Of a DNA stretch of 6,507 bases, positions 1-5,968 are shown piece after piece. A model generated the notes under the pieces. That model worked only from the letters and a program-made list of their open reading frames with translations, was not told the DNA's origin and ran no database searches. Positions within the stretch are counted from its first letter, which is position 1. Each line of letters starts with the position of its first letter. The position numbers and the translations under genes were made by a program. Source of the stretch: an uncultured Aquincola sp. (lineage in GTDB: Bacteria; Pseudomonadota; Gammaproteobacteria; Burkholderiales; Burkholderiaceae); assembly GCA_937883885.1 (NCBI GenBank), contig CAKZXL010000468.1:1-6507 (forward strand), read 5' to 3'.

Positions 1-27
1 CTTTCCCTGCCGCCGCTCGAGTTTTCG

Positions 28-2538
28 ATGCAAGACACGGTGCCGGCCGACCTGGCCCCCGACCGGGGTCCGGCTTATGAGCCTTTCAAGTGGCCGACCC
101 CCCCTTACGCCAGCTACCCAGAGCCGGTGCGCCAGAGCCGCCCCGAGGACTGCGAGCTGGAAGGCCTGAGCGGCAAGGCCCGGCCCGGCAAGCTGATGTC
201 GCTGACGCCCGAGGCCGGCATCGCCCACGTCAAGGTGCTGCCGGCGCGCGCGGCCATTCCACTGCGCTTCGACCAGTTCCGCCGCCTGACGCTCAAGGCG
301 CCGCTGCCCACGCTGGGCGCGGCCCACAACGACCCGCATGCGGCCATCGTCGACCACCGGCCGTCGGTGCCCTACAAGATCACCTGGCGCGACGGCAGCA
401 GCACCGAAGGCATGACCATCGGCCATGTGGAAGCCGACTACGGCGTCTTCCTGTTCGAGCCGCTGGACGACGCCGGCACCGTCGAGCGCAGCCTGGTGCC
501 GCGCGAGGCGATGGCCAGTGTCGAGTTCGGCACCCGGCTGGGTGAGCTGCTGGTCGAGCAGCAGGCCACCACGCCCGCGCAGATCGAGCAGGTGGTGCAG
601 GAGCAGGAGCGCATGCGTTCGCAGAAGCTGGGCGACATCCTGGTCACGCGCCAGATCGTCACGCCCGACCAGCTGCTCGAAGCGATCGAGCAGCAGGCCA
701 AGATGCCGATGGTGCGCATCGGCGAGGCGCTCACCGCGCTGGGCCTGATCACCGCCCAGCAGCTGGACGATGCGCTGGCGCAGCAGAAGCACGACCGCTC
801 GGTGCCGCTGGGCGAGATGCTGGTGCGCCAGGGGCTGGTCTCGCGCCAGGACCTGCAGACCGCGCTGGCCCGCAAGATGGGCTACCCGGTGGTGGACGTG
901 GCCCACTTCCCGGTGGAAGCCGAGGCGGCGCGCAAGCTGCCGTTCGCGGCCGCCAACCGGCTGGTCACGCTGCCGCTGCTGCTGCGAGGAAGCCGCCTCA
1001 TCGTGGCATTGGAAGACCCTTCACGCCGCGCCGTGATCGAGGAGCTGGAGTTCGTCACCCAGCTCAAGGTGGTGCCCACGCTGGCCACGTCGGCCCAGGT
1101 GATGCGGGCGCTGCCCACGGTGTATGAACGGCTGGGCATCGACACCTCGGGCGCGCGGGTGGACGACCCCAGCGCCGCCATCGAGTTCGAGCCGCAGGAC
1201 GCCAGCAAGCTGGTGGAAACGCTGGAGCTGCAGCACAGCCACAGCGCCAAGGAGGCCGAGGACGACCAGCCGATCGAGCAGTCGGACAACTCGCTGGTGC
1301 GGCTGATCAACCAGATGATCATCGACGCCTACAACCAGGGCGTCTCCGACATCCACATCGAGACCTACCCCGGCCGCGAGAAGCTCAAGATCCGCTACCG
1401 CAAGGACGGCGTGCTGCGCCCCTACCTGGAGCTGCCGCACACCTACCGCGCGGCGCTGATCGCGCGCATCAAGATCATGTGCGACCTCGACATCTCCGAG
1501 CGCCGCAAGCCGCAGGACGGCAAGATCAACTTCGCCAAGTTCAGCCCCCAGCACAAGCTGGAGCTGCGCATTGCCACCATCCCCACCAACAACAACCTGG
1601 AAGACGTGGTGATGCGGCTGCTGGCCTCGGCCAAGCCGCTGCCGCTGGAAAAGCTGGGCGTCTCCGAGCGCAACTACAAGCGCCTGACCGAAGCCGTGGG
1701 CCGCCCCTACGGCATGGTGCTGTGCGTGGGGCCCACCGGCAGCGGCAAGACCACCACGCTGCATTCGGCGCTGGCCAAGATCAACACGCCCGAGCGCAAG
1801 ATCTGGACGGCCGAGGACCCGGTCGAAATCACCCAGGCCGGGCTGCGGCAGGTGCAGGTCAATGCCAAGATCGATTGGACCTTCGCCAAGGCGCTGCGCG
1901 CCTTTTTGCGAGCCGACCCTGACGTGATCATGGTGGGTGAAATCCGCGACGGCGAGACCGCGCAGATGGCGGTGGAAGCCTCGCTCACCGGCCACCTGGT
2001 GTTCAGCACCCTGCACACCAACAGCGCGCCCGAGACCGTGACCCGGCTGCTGGACATGGGCATGGACCCGTTCAACTTCGCCGATGCGCTGCTGGCGGTG
2101 CTGGCCCAGCGCCTGGTGCGCCGCATATGCGCCCACTGCCGCGTAGCCAGCCCGGCCAGCCAGCAGCAGGTGGACGAGCTGCTGCACGACTACCTGCATG
2201 TGTTTCCGCCCAACGACCCGCGCTTTGCCGCCGAGACCGAAGACGCGCTGCTGGCCGACTGGACCCAGCGCTTCGGCAGCAACGGCAAGCTGATGCACTA
2301 CCACGCGCCGGGCTGCAAGCACTGCGACGACGGCGGCTTCAAGGGCCGGGTGGGCCTGCACGAGCTGCTGTCGATGTCGCGCGACCTGCGCCGCCTGGTG
2401 CAGACCGGCGCGCGGGTGGAAGAGATCCTCAACACCGGCCTGGCCGAAGGCATGCGCACGCTGCGCCAGGACGGCATCGAGAAGGTGCTGCAAGGCCTGA
2501 CCACCATCGAGGAAGTGCGGGCAACCAGCAACACCTGA
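28..2538 (+). CDS. GspE/PilB-type secretion or pilus ATPase with four MshEN-like repeats
   Basis: Cytoplasmic hexameric ATPase of the GspE/PulE/PilB family, which powers pseudopilus or type IV pilus assembly at the inner membrane. Domain order (836 residues): an unrecognised beta-rich N-terminal part (about 60-168); four helical units of 30 residues each (171-290) of the MshEN/T2SSE_N kind; the remaining T2SSE_N fold (about 290-370); then the motor domain. Walker A GPTGSGKTT is at 568-576, the Asp box WTAEDPVE at 593-600, Walker B DVIMVGE with the catalytic Glu at 632-638, and the His box GHLVFSTLHTN at 655-665. A zinc-type tetracysteine pair, CAHC (701-704) and CKHC (763-766), is intact and typical of GspE/PilB; retraction ATPases (PilT) lack it. 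The protein is longer than ordinary GspE (about 500) or PilB (about 570) because of the N-terminal additions. The start is uncertain: the frame is open back to base 1 with plausible coding sequence, and only a weak CGAG lies before this ATG, so the true start may lie outside the window. The family is certain; which machine it drives is not visible. Confidence 0.93.
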   Translation: MQDTVPADLAPDRGPAYEPFKWPTPPYASYPEPVRQSRPEDCELEGLSGKARPGKLMSLTPEAGIAHVKVLPARAAIPLRFDQFRRLTLKAPLPTLGAAHNDPHAAIVDHRPSVPYKITWRDGSSTEGMTIGHVEADYGVFLFEPLDDAGTVERSLVPREAMASVEFGTRLGELLVEQQATTPAQIEQVVQEQERMRSQKLGDILVTRQIVTPDQLLEAIEQQAKMPMVRIGEALTALGLITAQQLDDALAQQKHDRSVPLGEMLVRQGLVSRQDLQTALARKMGYPVVDVAHFPVEAEAARKLPFAAANRLVTLPLLLRGSRLIVALEDPSRRAVIEELEFVTQLKVVPTLATSAQVMRALPTVYERLGIDTSGARVDDPSAAIEFEPQDASKLVETLELQHSHSAKEAEDDQPIEQSDNSLVRLINQMIIDAYNQGVSDIHIETYPGREKLKIRYRKDGVLRPYLELPHTYRAALIARIKIMCDLDISERRKPQDGKINFAKFSPQHKLELRIATIPTNNNLEDVVMRLLASAKPLPLEKLGVSERNYKRLTEAVGRPYGMVLCVGPTGSGKTTTLHSALAKINTPERKIWTAEDPVEITQAGLRQVQVNAKIDWTFAKALRAFLRADPDVIMVGEIRDGETAQMAVEASLTGHLVFSTLHTNSAPETVTRLLDMGMDPFNFADALLAVLAQRLVRRICAHCRVASPASQQQVDELLHDYLHVFPPNDPRFAAETEDALLADWTQRFGSNGKLMHYHAPGCKHCDDGGFKGRVGLHELLSMSRDLRRLVQTGARVEEILNTGLAEGMRTLRQDGIEKVLQGLTTIEEVRATSNT
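538..897 (+). repeat. Four in-frame 90-bp units coding for 30-residue MshEN-like repeats
   Basis: Residues 171-290 of the ATPase fall into four consecutive units of exactly 30 residues. They begin LGELLVEQQ, LGDILVTRQ, IGEALTALG and LGEMLVRQG, and each continues with a second helix containing a conserved Leu or Ile pattern. The first three end near QEQ, EQQ or AQQ. The pattern matches the known 24-residue MshEN consensus, RLGxxLvxxGlxxxxxLxxxLxxQ, plus a six-residue spacer. Units 1 and 2 have Gln where the consensus has Gly; units 3 and 4 keep the Gly. The repetition is clear at protein level but diverged at DNA level, so it is an old duplication. Confidence 0.8.
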
Positions 2539-2578
2539 AGCCTCACAATCGTGGCCATCAACCACGATACGAGGCTTC
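2537..2578 (+). promoter_or_regulatory. Two-stage hairpin between genes, burying the downstream Shine-Dalgarno
   Basis: An outer 8-bp perfect stem pairs GAAGCCTC (2537-2544) with GAGGCTTC (2571-2578). After a small 3x2 internal loop, an inner 7-bp perfect stem pairs ATCGTGG (2548-2554) with CCACGAT (2562-2568) around a 7-base loop. The left arm starts inside the TGA stop of the ATPase gene (2536-2538). The right arm contains GAGG (2571-2574), the ribosome binding site of the next gene, whose ATG is at 2580. No T tract follows on either strand, so it does not look like an intrinsic terminator. Inference: ribosomes finishing the ATPase open the outer stem and free the site, giving translational coupling. 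A DNA operator or a weak attenuator are alternatives. Confidence 0.6.
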
Positions 2579-2579
2579 C

Positions 2580-3440
2580 ATGCGAGAACTCTCTTCGGCC
2601 GGCCAGCAGGCCGTGGCCGGCATCGCGCAGCGCCACGGCTTCAGTGTGGACGCGGTGACCCACATGCTGCAGGCCGTGGTCAACGGCAACGGCGGCATGG
2701 CCCAGTTCAGCCACCCCGAATTCGCCGGCAGCGGCCAGTGGATGCGCGGCGGCATGACCATGGTCTCGGACATGTTCAACAACCACCTCAAGGGCCGGGT
2801 GGACAGCCTGTGCGCCGAACTGGCCGACCTGGTGGCCAGCCAGCCCGGGCTGCTGCAGGGCGGCAGCTTCCAGTCGCAAAGCCAGGGTGGTGACGGCCAG
2901 CAGCAGCAAAGCGGCGGCTACGGCAGCAGCCAGGGCGGCTTCTCCGGCTCCTCCAGCCTGTTCGTGCCCGCTGCCTCGGGCAACAGCCAGGGCGACTGGT
3001 GGCCCGACGACCTGCGCTGGCCCAACAGCACCGGCGCGCAGAACAACGTGCGCTATGCCTACTTCGCGCAGGCCCACCGGCTGGCCATCGACCTGGGCGG
3101 CCGGGTGACGGTGTACGACACGCTGGACCACAGCATCGGCGGCTTCGGCCAGCAGCAGTCGGGCAGCGGCAGCCTGAGCTTCAACAGCCAGTACGGCGTG
3201 GTGGACGTGGCCTCGCTGCCGGTGGTGTGGACCTCGGACGGCGGGTCGGCACCCGCGCCGGCCTATGCGCCTTCGCCGGCCCCCGCGCCGGCCTGGAACG
3301 ACGCAGCGGCCGCCACGCCTGCCGGCGAATCCACCGATGTCTTCGCCACGCTGGAACGTCTGGCCGACCTGCGCGCCAAGGGCATCGTCAGCGATGAGGA
3401 ATTTGCGGCGAAGAAGGCGGAGCTGCTGAAGCGGATCTGA
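2580..3440 (+). CDS. SHOCT domain protein of unknown function
   Basis: A 286-residue protein with no signal peptide or membrane segment that I can see, so probably cytoplasmic. Order of parts: a helical N-terminal region (1-92); a Gln/Gly/Ser-rich low-complexity stretch (about 93-137); a compact core rich in aromatic residues (about 138-218) with WWPDDLRWPNS, NNVRYAYF and GGRVTVYDTLDHSIGGFGQQ; a Pro/Ala linker (about 222-250); and a C-terminal SHOCT domain (252-286) with LADLRAKGIVSDEEF and KKAELLKRI. SHOCT is a short helical module often found at protein termini and thought to mediate oligomerisation. I recognise the core as a conserved module of SHOCT proteins but know no function for it. 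The start at ATG 2580 is supported by GAGG five bases upstream and by the sequence beginning cleanly there, although the frame is open further 5'. It lies 41 bases after the ATPase gene on the same strand, so the two are probably co-transcribed. Its last 53 bases overlap the end of the opposing channel gene. Confidence 0.85.
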   Translation: MRELSSAGQQAVAGIAQRHGFSVDAVTHMLQAVVNGNGGMAQFSHPEFAGSGQWMRGGMTMVSDMFNNHLKGRVDSLCAELADLVASQPGLLQGGSFQSQSQGGDGQQQQSGGYGSSQGGFSGSSSLFVPAASGNSQGDWWPDDLRWPNSTGAQNNVRYAYFAQAHRLAIDLGGRVTVYDTLDHSIGGFGQQQSGSGSLSFNSQYGVVDVASLPVVWTSDGGSAPAPAYAPSPAPAPAWNDAAAATPAGESTDVFATLERLADLRAKGIVSDEEFAAKKAELLKRI

Positions 3441-4536
3441 CCGGCATTTCCACCCCCACCGGCCCCTGCACGATCACCGTGCGGGTCGGGAAGGCGAACT
3501 GCACGCCGATGGCGGCCAGTTCGCGCATCAGCGCGAGGTTGATGCGCTGCTGCTCGTCCATGTAGACGTTGAAGCTGGGGTCCTGCACGATGTACACCAC
3601 TTCGTAGTCCAGCGAGCTTTCGCCGAAGGCCTTGAAGTGGGCGCGGTCGAACTTCAGGCGCTCGCTGGCCTGCACGATGCGCTGCACCACCTCGGGCACC
3701 TGCGCCGCCTGCTCGGCGCTGGCGTCGTAGGTGATGCCGAAGCTGAACACGATGCGCCGCGTCAGCAGCCGCTTGTAGTTGTTGATCGTCTGCTTGAGCA
3801 GCTCGGTGTTCGACACCACGATCTGCTCGCCCTGCAGGCTGCGGATGCGCGTGGTCTTCAGGCCGATGTGCTCCACCGTGCCGGCGGTGCTGCCGATGAC
3901 GATGAAGTCGCCCACCTCGAAGGGCTTGTCCACCGCGATGGAGACCGAGGCGAACAGGTCGCCCAGGATGTTCTGCACCGCCAGCGCAATGGCGATGCCG
4001 CCCACGCCCAGGCTGGCCACGAAGGCGGTGATGTTGACGCCCAGGTTGGCCAGGATGGACAGCAGCACCACCGCCCACACCACCGTGGTCAGGCCCCAGG
4101 CCATCAAGGTGCCGGCCGCGCTCACCTGCTGCGGGTTGGCGCTGCCGGCGGTATGGCGCTGGTGGTAGGCCGCCAGGCCGGCCTGCACCGCACGGTTCAT
4201 CCACAGGCCCATCTGCAGCGCCAGCGCCAGGAACCACAGGTGCTCGACCCGGCTGTGCCAGCGGTCGGGCAGCTCTACCGCGCCCAGGCCGATCAGCACG
4301 GCGGCCAGCAGGATCAGCCAGCGGTTGGTGCCGGCCAGCACGTTGACCAGGAAGTCGTCGATGCGGGTGGTGGTGCGCTGGGCCAGGTGTGCGGCGCGGC
4401 CCACGGCCACGCGCAGCAACAGGGTCAGCAACAGGTAGGCCACGCAGGCCACCAGCAGGCCCCACAGCCATTGGCTCAAGGGTATGCCCAGCAGCAAGGT
4501 GCCGCTCACGGTGTCGGTGATGGAGCTGAAATTCAT
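3388..4536 (-). CDS. MscS-family mechanosensitive ion channel
   Basis: Inner-membrane channel of the MscS family, which opens under membrane tension to release solutes during osmotic downshock. The 382 residues show probable membrane helices near 22-45, 72-88, 100-124 and 143-165, followed by the pore-lining helix 169-200 with the Gly/Ala-rich segment LGVGGIAIALAVQNILGDL (177-195). The cytoplasmic beta domain follows, with DKPFEVGDFI (203-212), GTVEHIGLKTTRIR (219-232) and VSNTEL (241-246). The C-terminal alpha/beta domain ends in FPTRTVIV (349-356). With about five helices it is closer in layout to YnaI-type channels than to the three-helix E. coli MscS (286 residues). The start is well fixed: an in-frame TGA (4542-4540) lies two codons upstream of this ATG. 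No strong Shine-Dalgarno is seen. The last 16 or so residues (RSASAAPPSSPQIPHR), past the conserved fold, are read from the strand opposite the SHOCT coding end. Confidence 0.93.
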   Translation of the reverse strand: MNFSSITDTVSGTLLLGIPLSQWLWGLLVACVAYLLLTLLLRVAVGRAAHLAQRTTTRIDDFLVNVLAGTNRWLILLAAVLIGLGAVELPDRWHSRVEHLWFLALALQMGLWMNRAVQAGLAAYHQRHTAGSANPQQVSAAGTLMAWGLTTVVWAVVLLSILANLGVNITAFVASLGVGGIAIALAVQNILGDLFASVSIAVDKPFEVGDFIVIGSTAGTVEHIGLKTTRIRSLQGEQIVVSNTELLKQTINNYKRLLTRRIVFSFGITYDASAEQAAQVPEVVQRIVQASERLKFDRAHFKAFGESSLDYEVVYIVQDPSFNVYMDEQQRINLALMRELAAIGVQFAFPTRTVIVQGPVGVEMPVRSASAAPPSSPQIPHR

Positions 4537-4645
4537 CGGTCAGAAGGCTTTCGGTGCAGGGGTGCAGGTCGGCCCATGCACGCGGCGCGGACCGGCGAAA
4601 GCCTGGCTGCGGCAAACGCTGTGCCGCTGGCGCGCGCTCAACCCC
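4537..4645. other. 109-bp spacer between the SUMF1-type gene and the channel gene
   Basis: This lies between two minus-strand genes. It holds the 8-bp tandem repeat described separately. I see no convincing terminator hairpin with a T run and no clear -35/-10 pair, so read-through from the upstream gene into the channel gene is possible but not shown. Confidence 0.5.
4553..4568. repeat. 8-bp tandem direct repeat in the channel gene's 5' region
   Basis: GGTGCAGG occurs twice back to back (4553-4560 and 4561-4568), about 17-32 bases upstream of the channel start codon on the minus strand. It may be chance, replication slippage or a binding site; nothing else points to a role. Confidence 0.4.
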
Positions 4646-5848
4646 CTAAAGCGCCACGCTGCGAAAACCGGTGAAGCCTTCGTCGCGCTCGGCCGCCGCA
4701 AAGCGCCGCACCTTGGGGTGGGCCAGCCGCGCCGGCTCCAGCGCCGCCACGCCGCGCAGCACCCGCAGCCGGCCGTCGATGGCCGCACGGCCACCGGGCC
4801 AGGCGCGCGCATGCCCGGCCACCCATTCGCGCACGCCGCGCCAGGCCCAGCCGCGGCTGCCGCCCTGCAGCGCGGCCAGCTCCCATTCCACCTCGGTGGG
4901 CAGGCGGCGGCCGGCCCAGCGGCACCAGGCATCGGCTTCGTACCAGTTGACATGCAGCACCGGCTGCGCCGCCGGCGCCCGCTGCAGGCGGCCGAAGCGG
5001 CGCAGCAGCACGCCGTGGCGCAGTTGCTCCACATCGCGCGGGCTGCGGCGGCCTTCGCGTTGTACCCAGGCCCAGCCTTCGGGGTGCCACCAGGCGGCCT
5101 CGTCATAACCGCCGTCTTCCACGAATTCGGCGTACTGGGCCCAGCTCACCGGCTGGGCGTCGATCTCGAACTCGGGCACCGCCTCTTCATGCGCCCATTG
5201 CTCGGCCGGCGGCACATAGCCGCCCGGCTGCGAGCCCAGCGCAAAACGCTGCGCGCCGAATACCAGCGGCGGTCGCAGCGGCAGCACCGGTGCGGCATCG
5301 GCCAGCTCGGTGGCGTCGGGCAGGCCCAGCGCCTGCGCCAGCGCGGCAAAGCGTTCCACCAGCGCGTCTTCGTACAGCAGCGCATCGCGGAACCAGTGCA
5401 GGTCGTCGTCGTCTTCGCCGGCCAGCAAGTCCACCGTCACCTCCAGCGTGTCGGCGAGGTAGCTGCGGGTGGTGCTGAAGTCGGGCAAGGCCATGTGCCA
5501 GCGGGCGGCGCCGCCCACCGCCTCGGGGTTCCACCAGCCGTCGGCGCCGGGGTCGATGCTGGCCAGCGGCGCGCGCTGGCGGTCGGACTGTTCGCCACGG
5601 GCGCGCTGCAGGTTGCGGGCGATCCAGCGCTCCTGGTACCAGGCGGCATGGCCGGCCAGCCAGCGGGCGGGCGCCAGCACCGCGGCATCGGCCGCGGGCA
5701 GGCGGCGTTCTTCGGGCTGCCCTTCGAACAGCGCCAGCCAGCGCAGCGTGCGGTTGCGGGCGTCGATCAGGGCCAGGGACAGCACGTCGGCATCGGCCAC
5801 GCGCATGCGGCGCGGATCGGCCAGCAGGGCATCGATGGACGTGCTCAT
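4646..5848 (-). CDS. DinB/SUMF1 (EgtB/SenA-like) protein with altered iron site
   Basis: A 400-residue protein built like the EgtB/SenA family of non-haem iron enzymes, which join a sulfur or selenium donor to hercynine or similar substrates. An N-terminal DinB-like helical domain (about 20-175) contains the first expected ligand region, [13 protein letters not shown] (63-75, His67). A C-terminal SUMF1/formylglycine-enzyme-like domain (about 196-400) carries [44 protein letters not shown] (299-317), [13 protein letters not shown] (339-342) and the closing [10 protein letters not shown]. The usual HX3HXE metal motif, expected in the second DinB helix pair, reads Y-E-D-A-L-V-E at 159-165: both histidines are lost and the final Glu is kept. 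Iron binding and catalysis of the EgtB type are therefore doubtful. The usual SenB and SenC partners of selenoneine synthesis are not in the window, so I give no symbol. The start at ATG 5848 fits where homology begins, although the frame stays open upstream and no clear Shine-Dalgarno is visible. The gene is transcribed divergently from the acyl-CoA dehydrogenase gene. Confidence 0.82.
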   Translation of the reverse strand: MSTSIDALLADPRRMRVADADVLSLALIDARNRTLRWLALFEGQPEERRLPAADAAVLAPARWLAGHAAWYQERWIARNLQRARGEQSDRQRAPLASIDPGADGWWNPEAVGGAARWHMALPDFSTTRSYLADTLEVTVDLLAGEDDDDLHWFRDALLYEDALVERFAALAQALGLPDATELADAAPVLPLRPPLVFGAQRFALGSQPGGYVPPAEQWAHEEAVPEFEIDAQPVSWAQYAEFVEDGGYDEAAWWHPEGWAWVQREGRRSPRDVEQLRHGVLLRRFGRLQRAPAAQPVLHVNWYEADAWCRWAGRRLPTEVEWELAALQGGSRGWAWRGVREWVAGHARAWPGGRAAIDGRLRVLRGVAALEPARLAHPKVRRFAAAERDEGFTGFRSVAL

Positions 5849-5895
5849 CGGAACGGATGGACGGCGGCGGGCATGCCATGGATTATCCCGATGCG

Positions 5896-5919
5896 GGTTT
5901 GTCGCGGCAGAGACAAACC
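5896..5919. promoter_or_regulatory. Inverted repeat, likely operator
   Basis: GGTTTGTC (5896-5903) and GACAAACC (5912-5919) form a perfect 8-bp dyad around an 8-base spacer, and a G-T pair could extend it by one. The half-site centres are 16 bases apart. It overlaps the spacer of the candidate minus-strand promoter and lies just upstream of the candidate plus-strand -10, so a bound dimer could control both genes. The regulator is not encoded in the window and I do not recognise the motif. As RNA it would also form a hairpin, but no T run follows it. Confidence 0.55.
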
Positions 5920-5956
5920 TGAATCGAACGACCGTGCTAAAACGCCTGATTCCCGC

Positions 5957-5961
5957 AGGAG
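5957..5961 (+). promoter_or_regulatory. Strong Shine-Dalgarno of the acyl-CoA dehydrogenase gene
   Basis: AGGAG lies seven bases before ATG 5969, an ideal spacing, and fixes the start of the following gene. It is the best ribosome binding site in the window. Confidence 0.85.
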
Positions 5962-5968
5962 ACAACCG

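Larger units (their letters stand above)
5849..5968. promoter_or_regulatory. 120-bp divergent promoter region
   Basis: This region separates the start codons of the SUMF1-type gene (minus) and the acyl-CoA dehydrogenase gene (plus) and is visibly richer in A/T than its flanks. For the minus strand, GATAAT (complement of 5882-5887) is one base from the -10 consensus, with only a poor -35 (CTGCCG, complement of 5905-5910) at 17 bases. For the plus strand, TGCTAAAAC (5935-5943) resembles an extended -10, again with no good -35. Both assignments are tentative. The weak -35 elements would fit promoters that need an activator. The inverted repeat at 5896-5919 lies between them. Confidence 0.5.

Noticed and set aside
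1021..2565. Long open frame of 514 codons on the minus strand inside the ATPase gene
   Set aside because: Its translation is low-complexity (H, G, A, V, Q, L-rich) without a recognisable domain. It mirrors the high-GC codon pattern of the plus-strand ATPase, whose motifs are unmistakable throughout.
2127..2579. Longer reading of the SHOCT gene starting at 2127
   Set aside because: The extra 151 residues lie out of frame inside the ATPase C-terminal domain and are Arg/Ala-rich. ATG 2580 with GAGG upstream is the natural start.
2900..2945. CAG/GGC-rich short repeats
   Set aside because: These encode the Gln/Gly/Ser linker of the SHOCT protein in frame. There is no regular unit suggesting a separate repeat element.
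3467..3481. Small hairpin GCACG-N5-CGTGC just after the SHOCT stop
   Set aside because: A five-base-pair stem with no T run, lying inside the channel coding region, is expected by chance at this GC content and is not a credible terminator.
3637..4674. Open frame of 345 codons on the plus strand opposite the channel gene
   Set aside because: The translation is biased to H, G, Q and A and has no domain. The minus-strand frame encodes a complete MscS-type channel, so this is a codon-bias shadow.
4646..5848. Naming the SUMF1-type gene egtB or senA
   Set aside because: The iron motif is altered and none of the expected pathway partners (EgtD, SenB, SenC) is in the window, so the specific name is not supported.
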